From CAZPAH01 sp964584495 (lineage in GTDB: Bacteria; Krumholzibacteriota; Krumholzibacteriia; Krumholzibacteriales; Krumholzibacteriaceae), in the NCBI GenBank assembly GCA_964584495.1, contig CAZPAH010000027.1, positions 1 through 26,689 on the forward strand: 26,689 bases of DNA. Direction: 5' to 3'. The notes under the pieces were generated by a model. It did not search any database and had not been told where the DNA came from. It worked only from the letters and a program-made list of their open reading frames with translations. Position 1 is the stretch's first letter; each line of letters begins with the position of its first letter. Made by a program: the position numbers and the translations under genes. Of the stretch, positions 1-7,384 are shown one piece after another.

Positions 1-496
1 GGGACGGATTGCCGAATATATGGACGGCTAATATTGCTTTTGTTTCGCTGGAAACCGCATGATGTATCGATTCTATCGAGATGTTCCAATCCCTGTAGTT
101 GCAGTCGACGAATACAGGTTTGGCGCCCGCCCAGTAGATCGAATGTCCCGTGGCCGAGAAGGTAAAGCTGGGAACGATAACCTCTCCGCCTGTGGCCCCA
201 AGAGCCTTCATAGCTAGTATTAGGCCCGATGTGCAGCATGACAGGGCCACGGCGATTTTCACGCCCAAGTAATCGGCCGCGGTCTCCTCGAGCTCGGCGA
301 CCGTCAGGTGGTTCGTTATCATCCGGGAAGAGTAGATCGCTTCGAGTCGTCTGCTGACTTCCTTCCAGGGGGGAAGGTTGGGACGGATGATCGGGACGGT
401 CGTTTCAAAGACGGGCCGCTCTCCTTGCGCGGTTGTGGATTTATCGTCTTTTTCTTTTTCGAATTCCTGGATCGCCGTCATATTTTCTCCATTCAT
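1..496 (-). CDS. DegT/DnrJ/EryC1/StrS-family sugar aminotransferase (partial, 3' end beyond window)
   Basis: This family uses PLP to transaminate keto-sugar nucleotides in surface glycan or modified-sugar synthesis. The visible 165 residues start MNGENMTAIQEF and include PIIRPNLPPW, an AELEE helix, the LSCCTSGLILAMKALG segment that normally contacts PLP phosphate, then EVIVPSFTFSATGHSI and a VDCNYRDWNI stretch. These are the usual landmarks of the fold type I N-terminal half. The PLP lysine lies past the window edge and cannot be checked. The ATG at 496 overlaps the stop of the upstream acyltransferase gene by four bases (ATGA), so the two are probably translationally coupled. Such a pair resembles the PglE/PglD or PerA/PerB pairs, which aminate and then acylate a UDP- or GDP-sugar. 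The exact sugar is not deducible. Confidence 0.9.
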   Translation of the reverse strand, partial: MNGENMTAIQEFEKEKDDKSTTAQGERPVFETTVPIIRPNLPPWKEVSRRLEAIYSSRMITNHLTVAELEETAADYLGVKIAVALSCCTSGLILAMKALGATGGEVIVPSFTFSATGHSIYWAGAKPVFVDCNYRDWNISIESIHHAVSSETKAILAVHIFGNPS

Positions 497-1005
497 GTAA
501 CCGGTTCCAATTTGCTTATATCTTCGTTCCGGAATTCTTCCGGAGTGACAATCGAGCCGCTTTTGATATTGCTGCCGGGAGGGATCAGAGCCGAATTCTT
601 CACCGTTACTCCCGGACCGATGTAGCAGCAATCGCCCAGTATGGAACCGGTTTCGACACGGACCCTGTCCTGGATAATGCACCCGACTCCGAGCCTTGCG
701 TCCGGTTCGATCCGGGCCGAGGGGGATATCGCGCTCACGATTTCAAAACCCAGTTTCCGTGAAAGCGTCGAAATAAGGATTCTTTCTTCACCGTCGAATG
801 CGGCGATGCAGATGCTTGCAACGCCGAAATTCCTTATTGTGGAAAGGTCCTTGAGACGGCCCAGTATCCTGAGTCCGCACAATTCATGATCGGGCCTTAT
901 CGGCTCATCGGCTATGAATCCGATTACATCGAGAACCGAATGGTGCGATAGGATTCTGTGCGTCTCGCAGGCGAGGGGGCCGGTTCCATAGATTACGGTT
1001 TCCAT
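493..1005 (-). CDS. NeuD/PglD-like sugar O/N-acyltransferase, short form
   Basis: A 170-residue protein of the NeuD/PglD type: an N-terminal Rossmann-like nucleotide-sugar domain (METVIYGTGPLACETHRIL, residues 1-90) followed by a left-handed beta-helix of hexapeptide repeats (SARIEPDARLGVGCII, then TGSILGDCCYIGPGVTV). Family members transfer an acetyl group from acetyl-CoA to an amino-sugar nucleotide and usually work with a DegT aminotransferase, which follows here with a four-base overlap. The helix is short compared with the roughly 200-220 residues usual for the family. I do not see the His-Asp pair (as in an NH-D motif) that acts as catalytic base in PglD. It may therefore be a trimmed enzyme or a non-catalytic homologue. 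The ATG start has a plausible GAGGC ribosome site about ten bases upstream. Confidence 0.82.
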   Translation of the reverse strand: METVIYGTGPLACETHRILSHHSVLDVIGFIADEPIRPDHELCGLRILGRLKDLSTIRNFGVASICIAAFDGEERILISTLSRKLGFEIVSAISPSARIEPDARLGVGCIIQDRVRVETGSILGDCCYIGPGVTVKNSALIPPGSNIKSGSIVTPEEFRNEDISKLEPVT

Positions 1006-1366
1006 TACTTTCTGCCTCTGGCGGATTCGACCGAAAACGCCGCCGCCGGTAAGGATTTCGAGTGTTACGGCTGCAAGTTCATTTACTGTTATCGTCCTTT
1101 TAGAACAGGACTTTAACCGGTTATCCGTTTCGGAAAATTTTTCAGCCCGGAAGGGTGTTTTAGGAAAAAAATGCAGTGCCGGGAGGATGCTCCGAGTAAT
1201 GCCGGAGAAACCGTGAAGGTCCGTGATGGCAACGCTATGCAGGTAAAGGGATTGTAAGCTGAACGCGGCCGGACGGGGATGGAATCCGTGGAACGGAACT
1301 TGTTAAGAGCATATAGGAACGGCCGGCCGCGTATTGGATGCAGCCGGAAAAAGGGAGCGGTTTAGC
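1006..1366 (+). promoter_or_regulatory. Divergent intergenic region and fold-prone leader of the SLBB export gene
   Basis: About 360 bases without a convincing gene separate the minus-strand acyltransferase from the SLBB export gene. Near the 3' end a perfect 9-bp inverted repeat (CGCGGCCGG at 1264-1272, CCGGCCGCG at 1323-1331) encloses a small hairpin TCCGT-GGA-ACGGA. It ends 20 bases before the AAGGGAG ribosome site at 1352-1358. Further upstream, 1171-1241 holds several short complementary segments (GGAG-GATG-CTCC at 1182-1193; TGCA at 1172-1175 and 1238-1241). No clear -35/-10 pair was found in either direction. The stems are seen directly; a regulatory RNA role is inference. Confidence 0.45.
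1264..1331 (+). repeat. 9-bp perfect inverted repeat enclosing a hairpin, upstream of the SLBB gene
   Basis: Arms at 1264-1272 and 1323-1331 are perfect reverse complements and all G/C. Within the 50-base loop a second 5-bp hairpin can form. No T-tract follows, so it is not a typical intrinsic terminator. It could be a leader RNA element or a protein-binding dyad. Confidence 0.6.
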
Positions 1367-3742
1367 ATGAGGAAATTATTACTGCCTGTCCTGATCCTTA
1401 GTGCTCTGGTTGCTATTCCAAGCGGCCGTGCGTATTCACAGACCAGGGAGCAGAAGGAGGCTCTGGATAGATATCTGAAGGAGAAGGAGAGGACCGTGGC
1501 TCGGGAAACGGCCGAAAAGCCGGCCGAAATATTCGAGCGCAACGAGCCCTCGCTGCCCCCGGAGAAAATTGGGGCGGGGATCGATGATACGAGTCCCGGC
1601 TCCAGCACCTCCGGTAATCCCTCCAGGTTCGGGCTTAGCATCTTCGCCGATGCACCGGGCGATTTCATAACATCCACCGAAATACCCGTTCCACCAGGCT
1701 ACACTCTCGGGCCCGGAGACCATCTGATAGTGAACCTCTGGGGAAGCGTAGATCTAAGCCTGGAACTTGTGATAGACAGGGAAGGTAAAGCTTTTATACC
1801 AAGGGCGGGTGAACTGGTTCTCTGGGGGCTCACGGTGGAGGAATCCGAGAAACGGATAAGAAACCTCCTCGACATGATATATTCCAATTTCGAAATGAAC
1901 ATCATCCTGGGGAAAATCAGGTCGATTACCGTGTATGTCAGTGGCGAGGTCGTCCGGCCCGGGGCTTACACCGTCAACTCCCTTTATACTCTGTTCAATA
2001 CTCTATACCTTGCAGGAGGTCCTACCGAAGGGGGAAGCCTGAGGGATATACGGTTGCTCAGAAACGGCAAGATCGTTTCGAGGTACGATCTCTACGGGCT
2101 TTTACTTGAAGGGCGAAGCGAGGATATCAAGCTAGAATCGAACGATATTGTATTCGTTCCGGTCGCGGGACCTCTCGTCACGATAAGGGGGCAGGTGAAG
2201 AGACCGGGGCTCTATGAGATCCTTGGAGGGGAAAGACTGTCCGATCTGATTGACCTCGCCGGAGGACTTCCTTCCTCCGCATATCTCGGTAATGTCGAAT
2301 TGCAGAGGTTCGATGGTAACATGAGAAAGGTGATTTTCAACCTGAACATCTCCTCGTTAGAGCCTGGAAGCAGTGTGGATATGAGCCTTGCCGACGGCGA
2401 TCTGGTTTCGATCAGGAAGGTATATGATTTAAAGGAAATGATCGTGCATATCTCCGGGGAGGTGAGATATCCCGGTGAATACGAGTACCGGGGCGGGATG
2501 AGAGTCATCGATCTCGTGGATGCCGGAAGCCTACTGCCGACAGCATATCTCGATAGGGTTTTCCTGACGAGGATGAGGGAAGATCTCACGCGCGAGGTTT
2601 TTCAACTCGATCTTGCCTCGATCTTCTCGTCGGCGGATACGAAAGAGGCCGTCCCGGTCGAAGATGAAAAGAACGGCGGGAGCGGCGGCGACCGTGTCAT
2701 AAAATGGAACATGAAACTCGCCCCAGGCGATTCGATAGTAATATTCAATGCCGATATGATGAGGGACAGGGAAACGGTGACGGTGGAAGGCGAGGTGCGC
2801 AGGCCGGGACGTTATAACTTCGCGAAGAAGATGACGGTGAGCGATATAATCTTTCTCGCCGGCGGATTAAAGAAGGACGCATGGCTGCTCCAGGCGGATC
2901 TGGCGAGGATAGTCGCCGACAGTACCAGAAAATCCGAGGTGATAACTGTCGGTCTCGTAAGCGCCATCGAGGAATCCCACGGTCCGGGAGATATAGTTCT
3001 GGAGCCCGGCGATGCACTCTATATAAGAAAAACACCGATGTCCGGCGATCACGAAAAGGTTGTCTTGATCGGAGAGGTGCTTTTCCCCGGAACTTACGTG
3101 CTGGAGAACGAGAATGAGACATTGACCGATCTCATCGATAGGGCCGGAGGATTCACGAAGGATGCCTTCCTTCCGGGTGCCGTATTCGAAAGGGTGGATA
3201 TTGTCAAAGAGCTTCAAAATAGGCATATCGGGGACGTAATAGATGCCCTACGGGAGAGTGAGGTCGACACGTCCGGGGGTGTCCCGCCCGAGCGGATATT
3301 TCACTACGAGATCAACACAGATAAAATGAACAGGATTATCATCGATCTTCCGGTGCTTGTGCAAGGTGGCGACCCGGAAGAGAATATTGTACTTAGGCCG
3401 GGTGACAGGATCACGATACCCGGATTTCCTTCAGGAATAAACGTCCTGGGGGCGGTCGCTTCGAGTGGAACGATCAAGTTCAGGGAAGGCGAATCTGCCG
3501 ACTATTATATCGAAAGGGCGGGTGGGTTCACCAGGAGTGCGGCCAGGAAAGAGGTTCGTATTCTCAAGGCGGATGGAAGAGTGATCAAGAAGAAGGCGAT
3601 GTCGGTTGGGATCGAGATAGGGGATGCGATCATAGTTCCGGAGAAGGTCATAAGAGACCGTGACTGGCTGGGATTTTTCCAGACGTCCGTAGGTATCATC
3701 GCCAGCGCCATGACCACCGTCTTCATTGTGACAAAACTATGA
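1367..3742 (+). CDS. SLBB-domain polysaccharide export protein (Wza/Poly_export-like, multi-SLBB)
   Basis: A 791-residue outer-membrane polysaccharide export protein. I chose the ATG at 1367 over an in-frame TTG at 1334 because it has an AAGGGAG site and opens a clean signal peptide (MRKLLLPVLILSALVAIPSG). The polysaccharide export (PES) domain is at about residues 108-185 (GYTLGPGDHLIVNLWG). Six SLBB beta-grasp domains follow, each opened by a G-x-V-x-x-P-G motif near residues 188, 270, 358, 470, 564 and 691 (for example SGEVVRPGAY, EGEVRRPGRY). The C-terminus is hydrophobic or amphipathic (GIIASAMTTVFIVTKL), as expected for the helix that forms the outer-membrane pore in Wza. It is about twice the length of E. 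coli Wza, which has two to three SLBB-type domains. Neighbouring aminotransferase, methyltransferase and glycosyltransferase genes fit exopolysaccharide or LPS-like glycan export. No Wzc-type kinase is in view. Confidence 0.93.
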   Translation: MRKLLLPVLILSALVAIPSGRAYSQTREQKEALDRYLKEKERTVARETAEKPAEIFERNEPSLPPEKIGAGIDDTSPGSSTSGNPSRFGLSIFADAPGDFITSTEIPVPPGYTLGPGDHLIVNLWGSVDLSLELVIDREGKAFIPRAGELVLWGLTVEESEKRIRNLLDMIYSNFEMNIILGKIRSITVYVSGEVVRPGAYTVNSLYTLFNTLYLAGGPTEGGSLRDIRLLRNGKIVSRYDLYGLLLEGRSEDIKLESNDIVFVPVAGPLVTIRGQVKRPGLYEILGGERLSDLIDLAGGLPSSAYLGNVELQRFDGNMRKVIFNLNISSLEPGSSVDMSLADGDLVSIRKVYDLKEMIVHISGEVRYPGEYEYRGGMRVIDLVDAGSLLPTAYLDRVFLTRMREDLTREVFQLDLASIFSSADTKEAVPVEDEKNGGSGGDRVIKWNMKLAPGDSIVIFNADMMRDRETVTVEGEVRRPGRYNFAKKMTVSDIIFLAGGLKKDAWLLQADLARIVADSTRKSEVITVGLVSAIEESHGPGDIVLEPGDALYIRKTPMSGDHEKVVLIGEVLFPGTYVLENENETLTDLIDRAGGFTKDAFLPGAVFERVDIVKELQNRHIGDVIDALRESEVDTSGGVPPERIFHYEINTDKMNRIIIDLPVLVQGGDPEENIVLRPGDRITIPGFPSGINVLGAVASSGTIKFREGESADYYIERAGGFTRSAARKEVRILKADGRVIKKKAMSVGIEIGDAIIVPEKVIRDRDWLGFFQTSVGIIASAMTTVFIVTKL

Positions 3743-3744
3743 TA

Positions 3745-3772
3745 CCCGGTGCCGGTCAACCGGCCGGTTTTT
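3745..3772 (+). terminator. Rho-independent terminator of the SLBB gene
   Basis: Immediately after the TGA at 3740-3742 there is a GC hairpin with stem GCCGG/CCGGC (3751-3755 with 3760-3764) around a TCAA loop. Weaker flanking CC/GG pairs extend it, and five T follow (3768-3772). The stop codon of the convergent methyltransferase lies in the loop. Confidence 0.65.
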
Positions 3773-4421
3773 CCCCGAGGAATGTAAATCCCGAAGCGAT
3801 AATATGGCTTCTGCTGTGCCTCTCCGTGATCGGGTCCAGGTACTTGACCGGTTGAAGGAGCCATCCAAAGAGGATCTTGAGCGATTTGTAGAGCGTTATG
3901 CTGTTGAACGACAACAGCTCGGAAAAGAACTCCCTCGCTATCCACACGAAAGACGATGCGCTACCCCTCGTTATTCCGCATTCGATCTTGACGAACCTCG
4001 AGAAGAGAAGCTGGATTCCCTCGACCGTATATCTTCTGTAGTCGCCGGGGCTGGGATGGTACCCCTGGATGAAAGGTATCGAGGAGAAGATTCTTCCCTT
4101 AGGCTTCAGCACCCTGTAGATCTCCTCGACCACAAGCTCGGGGGATTTGACGTGCTCCAGCACACCCCTTGCGATCACGCCGTCGATCGAACCGGATTCG
4201 AACGGAAGGTCATGGATGTTCCCTATGACATCGACACCGGGAGCCCTGTACAGGTCGATCGATATGATCTCAGGCCTCGTTTTCTTCCTTCCCGCCCCCA
4301 GGTCCAGAAGGACGGCATTCGCATCATAGCTTTCCAGAAAGGAGCTCAATTTCTTGTTCTGAAGCCTGTTCGTCACGTTCGCGGGCGGCTCCAGAACCCT
4401 TCTCAATCTTTTCAGCATCAT
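3756..4421 (-). CDS. Class I SAM-dependent methyltransferase (Methyltransf_11 type)
   Basis: A methyltransferase of about 222 residues. Motif I is LLDLGAGRKKTRPE, a second acidic strand is IISIDLYRAPGVDVIGNIHD, and the DLPFESGSIDGVIARGVLEHV segment with EEIYRVLKPKGRIF is typical of Methyltransf_11 enzymes acting on small molecules or glycans. The later part (FIQGYHPSPGDYRRYT) resembles methyltransferases found in glycan clusters. The frame opens at 4475. I prefer the ATG at 4421, which has AAAAGGA eight bases upstream; the ATG at 4430 has no spaced ribosome site. Either start lies within the 3' end of the upstream double glycosyltransferase, an overlap of about 100 bases. The substrate is unknown; methylation of a surface sugar is inferred from context. 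Confidence 0.82.
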   Translation of the reverse strand: MMLKRLRRVLEPPANVTNRLQNKKLSSFLESYDANAVLLDLGAGRKKTRPEIISIDLYRAPGVDVIGNIHDLPFESGSIDGVIARGVLEHVKSPELVVEEIYRVLKPKGRIFSSIPFIQGYHPSPGDYRRYTVEGIQLLFSRFVKIECGITRGSASSFVWIAREFFSELLSFNSITLYKSLKILFGWLLQPVKYLDPITERHSRSHIIASGFTFLGEKPAG

Positions 4422-6771
4422 GTCGTTCATCCTTTTCGACGGGTTTTCCCTGGTAGCATGCCAGGTGCCTTTCAACGCACAGCTTAAGTGAATAGCGGTC
4501 GATTACGGTTTTTCTTCCCGCGGCCCCCAGTTTCTTTCTCAACGATAAATCGCCAAGCAGCTCCTCCATCCTCGTTGCAAGTCCATTTTCGTCGTCGACC
4601 GGCGAGAGCAGTCCGTTGACGCCATCGGCGATTACCTCGTCGGTGCCTCCTACCGGTGTGGCGATCACGGCCAGGCCGCAGGAAAGCGCTTCCAGAAGGG
4701 CTATCGACAGTCCCTCCCAGCGCGATGGTTGAACGAAAATATCGGCCAGCTTCAAATATTTTTCTATGTCATTCCTCTTTCCCAGGAAACGGACGGTATC
4801 GTTTATCCCCAGTTTCGCCGCGAGGTCCTTCGCCTCTTTCATCAGGACGCCGTCGCCCGCCAGAAGAAGAATCGCGCCCGAATCCTGATTCCCGCCGATA
4901 AATGACCGCCAGCCCTTTATAAGGGTATCGATCCCTTTCTGTCCGTGAAAATTCCCGACGAAAAGATATATGGTTCTTCCGAGCATGCCCATCTTCATCA
5001 ACCGGCGGTACCTTTCCTCTCCGCTGAGGGGGGCGAATTTCTCGGTATCGACCCCGTTCGGGATAAAGGCGATCTTTTCCTCCGGACATCCGGCCGACGC
5101 GAGCTCGTCGGTTATATCGTCATTGATCGAGATGATCCTTCTACTCGTGCCGATTATCTTTTTCAGCACTCTCTCTCCACCGATCCTGTTTTTCAATCCA
5201 TCGACCTTGCCTACGTTGTGAACGGTGACGAAGAGATCTTTACCGGTGATCCCGGCGGCGATCGATCCGATCACGGCGGGGGAATCGAGGGAATGGGCGT
5301 GGATGCAATCGTACCTGGAGCGCAGGATCATGGTAAGGGCGAATGACGCCGCCCTGAAGATCGCCGACCTCAGGACGCGCGGTCCGAAGACCGGGACGCG
5401 GAATATTCCGGTACGTCCCTTTCTTTCGAGGAATGGAGCGGTTCCCGCCTTCCTGGTTATAACCGTATTCCGGTAACCGGACTCGCTTAGCAGCCGGGCG
5501 ACTGATTCGACGAGCCTTTCCGCTCCTCCGATCATCGGCGGATAGCTGTTTATTATGAAAAGGGGGCTCGAGGCCGCAGGATCGGGGATTAAACGGACCC
5601 TCTTTCCGCTTTTTCCCGCGAGACTGTGGTAGGTTTTCACGTAGAGACCCGCCACTGTGTCGATCGAATATCTCTCGATCACGCGACGGCGGGCACGCTT
5701 GCCGATTCCACGGTCGCCGGTGACGGCCCTCTCGATCGCTTCCGCCAGCGAAGAGGCATCTTCCGGGTCTGCAAGAAAACCGCTGCTGCCGTCCTCGACG
5801 GCCTCCGAAGATCCGCTGACCCTGGTGGCGACTACCTTAAGGCCCGAGGACATCGCTTCTAGCAGCGCGTTCGACAATCCCTCCTCGCGTGATGGGAGAA
5901 CGAAAATGTCGGCGCCGTGGTAAAGACGTTCTATATCGTCGAAAGGTCCGAGGAATTTTACGCAATCACCAAGCTCCATCTTCGATACGAGCGAAACTAG
6001 ACGTTCCAGCTCCGGTCCCTTTCCCGCGATATAGAGCGTAAGAGGGAGGTGGCGAAGCTTTCCGATCGACTCCAGCAGAAGGTCAAGGCCCTTCTGCGCC
6101 GAGAGCCGTCCGGCGAAAAGCAGAACGGTCGTATAATCCTGGATACCGAGAAAATCTCTAGCTTCACTCCTCTGTTGCTCGGTGGGAGGCTGGAATATTT
6201 CCGTTTTGACTCCGTTAGGTATCAGAACGATCTTTTCCTCGCCGACCCCCAACCTGACGAGTTCGTCGCGAATGTCGTTGCTCAGAGCGGCGAAACAATC
6301 GATCCTTTTGAGAGCATTGATGAAGACGCGGCTGAAAAACCGGCCTCCGTTGATCGATAGTTCGCCGGCGCTTCCCGCACATGCGATCTTGCAGATAACG
6401 GGAGGACCGCCGAATGCTCTTGCCAGGGAGGCGGTCATCATCTCGATCGACGCGAAATGAATGTGAACGATATCGTAATCGTTCCTTCCCTTGAGCAGCT
6501 TTATGAAGAGTAGCAGGTTGTAGATGAAAGTGCCGATAAGCCGGATTTTCGGATGAAGCAGGCGGGCGATCCTGACGGTTCCGCCGCCCGCCTGGATCGT
6601 CTCCGATCTAGGCCAGCTATCTTCGAGCCAGGCGCCCGCGACCTCGATGTCGAGATTACCATCAACGAGCGCCTCGATAAGCCTGAAAGCCGATTTCTCC
6701 GCCCCTCCGTAGAGTGTATCGGGATGAAACCTTTTCAGGACCATCAGTATCTTGAGTTTATTCGCCGTCAA
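4324..6771 (-). CDS. Tandem GT4 glycosyltransferase (two complete GT4 domains in one chain)
   Basis: An 815-residue fusion of two GT-B fold, family GT4 glycosyltransferases, which transfer sugars from nucleotide donors to lipid-linked glycans at the cytoplasmic membrane face. Domain 1 spans about residues 5-385 (KILMVLKRFHPDTLYGGAEK; FAGRLSAQKGLD). Domain 2 spans about 403-772 (LFIINSYPPMIGGAERLV; FVGNFHGQKGIDTL). Both keep an intact retaining GT4 EX7E motif (E297/E305 and E686/E694), so both may be active and could add two successive sugars. A short basic linker (about 386-402) joins them. Only a TTG at 6771 can be the start without losing the first beta-strand, because an in-frame stop lies one codon upstream. 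The last 39 or so residues (after ACYQGK) are highly charged, unlike a GT4 tail, and overlap the methyltransferase gene. Confidence 0.92.
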   Translation of the reverse strand: MTANKLKILMVLKRFHPDTLYGGAEKSAFRLIEALVDGNLDIEVAGAWLEDSWPRSETIQAGGGTVRIARLLHPKIRLIGTFIYNLLLFIKLLKGRNDYDIVHIHFASIEMMTASLARAFGGPPVICKIACAGSAGELSINGGRFFSRVFINALKRIDCFAALSNDIRDELVRLGVGEEKIVLIPNGVKTEIFQPPTEQQRSEARDFLGIQDYTTVLLFAGRLSAQKGLDLLLESIGKLRHLPLTLYIAGKGPELERLVSLVSKMELGDCVKFLGPFDDIERLYHGADIFVLPSREEGLSNALLEAMSSGLKVVATRVSGSSEAVEDGSSGFLADPEDASSLAEAIERAVTGDRGIGKRARRRVIERYSIDTVAGLYVKTYHSLAGKSGKRVRLIPDPAASSPLFIINSYPPMIGGAERLVESVARLLSESGYRNTVITRKAGTAPFLERKGRTGIFRVPVFGPRVLRSAIFRAASFALTMILRSRYDCIHAHSLDSPAVIGSIAAGITGKDLFVTVHNVGKVDGLKNRIGGERVLKKIIGTSRRIISINDDITDELASAGCPEEKIAFIPNGVDTEKFAPLSGEERYRRLMKMGMLGRTIYLFVGNFHGQKGIDTLIKGWRSFIGGNQDSGAILLLAGDGVLMKEAKDLAAKLGINDTVRFLGKRNDIEKYLKLADIFVQPSRWEGLSIALLEALSCGLAVIATPVGGTDEVIADGVNGLLSPVDDENGLATRMEELLGDLSLRKKLGAAGRKTVIDRYSLKLCVERHLACYQGKPVEKDERHDAEKIEKGSGAARERDEQASEQEIELLSGKL

Positions 6772-7180
6772 TCGCTATCCGCCTGCCACAGAAGATTATT
6801 TCGGGTAACCTTGTACCTCCGGGGGAAAATTATTCCGGTCTTACGAAACACGCCCGCCGGCCGGTCTCCCGGCCCCCCGGAAAGGGCTGGTGTATATAAT
6901 TGTATGGCAACAATATATCCAAATCTTTCGAGCGGCGCTCCGGCGCCGGCGGAAATCCGTCATAAAAAGGGACCTCTACCGCCTGAATCATGCAAGTCGT
7001 CGGCCACACCGGCTTGGGTGCTCCCGATCGGAGTTTTCCGGCTCGCAGCGGAGCGAGAGGGATTCGACACAACGGTTTTCACCGCCCGTGCGCATCAAAC
7101 GATCCGATATAATATCTATTGTGAAGGGATTGAGGCTGTTATTTCACAAGGGGCGTGAGGACGCGGCTTCCCCTTGAATC
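6772..7180. other. Intergenic stretch with two GC hairpins, no gene recognised
   Basis: This stretch lies between the divergent glycosyltransferase and C25 peptidase genes. It holds two perfect short GC hairpins: GGCCGG-TCTC-CCGGCC at 6859-6874 and GGCGC-TCCG-GCGCC at 6934-6947. An AT-rich patch lies around 6890-6920. Open frames here do not look like proteins. No T-tract follows either hairpin, so I do not call them terminators. Confidence 0.4.
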
Positions 7181-7186
7181 TATTGC

Positions 7187-7215
7187 TTGACAAAGAGTTA
7201 GGAATAGTATAAAAT
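7187..7215 (+). promoter_or_regulatory. Sigma-70-type promoter of the C25 peptidase gene
   Basis: A perfect -35 TTGACA (7187-7192) is followed after 17 bases by TAAAAT (7210-7215), five of six matches to the -10 consensus. TATAAA at 7208-7213 is an alternative with a 15-base spacer. The predicted start near 7222 gives a 5' leader of about 160 bases. Confidence 0.72.
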
Positions 7216-7261
7216 TATGTGAAATAGAAGATAGATATTGTAGATATTTTGCTCTTCTCTC

Positions 7262-7378
7262 TCCAACGCATCGGAACTCTGTAGGAGTTATGCACCCCAA
7301 AGGAGCAGCAACATACAGGCAAACCGCTACAGTCTTTGAGACACCTGATCAGAAATAATAAAACCTCTCGAAGGAGGG
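7262..7378 (+). promoter_or_regulatory. Structured 5' leader of the C25 peptidase gene, possible riboswitch
   Basis: A 6-bp stem CTGTAG (7279-7284) / CTACAG (7327-7332) closes a domain. Inside it, TATG and CATA can pair around a CACCCCAAAGGAGCAGCAA loop, followed by CAGGCAAACCG. The order of GGAGCA then CAGGCAAA recalls the core strings of glycine aptamers, but the match is partial and by eye only. A perfect palindrome CTGATCAG lies at 7345-7352. CCTC at 7364-7367 can pair with GAGG at 7374-7377 inside the ribosome-binding site AAGGAGGG, so the leader could control translation. The ligand and function are unproven. Confidence 0.4.
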
Positions 7379-7384
7379 CGATCG

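Noticed and set aside
1227..1241. Sigma-54-like TGGCA...TGCA in the leader of the SLBB gene
   Set aside because: The GG-to-GC spacing is nine bases instead of the strict ten, so RpoN is not expected to use it.
3804..4487. A 227-codon plus-strand frame opposite the methyltransferase gene
   Set aside because: It is antisense to a clear methyltransferase with no recognisable motif.
6895..6900. Perfect TATAAT hexamer in the glycosyltransferase/C25 intergenic region
   Set aside because: There is no -35 at a suitable distance (the region is C/G-rich) and no correctly placed TGn extension; a much better promoter lies at 7187-7215.
7336..7359. TPP-riboswitch-like strings (TTGAGA, ACCTGATC, AATAATA) in the C25 leader
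   Set aside because: The rest of the TPP core (GCGTAGGGA and the pairing arms) is missing, so the resemblance is probably chance.
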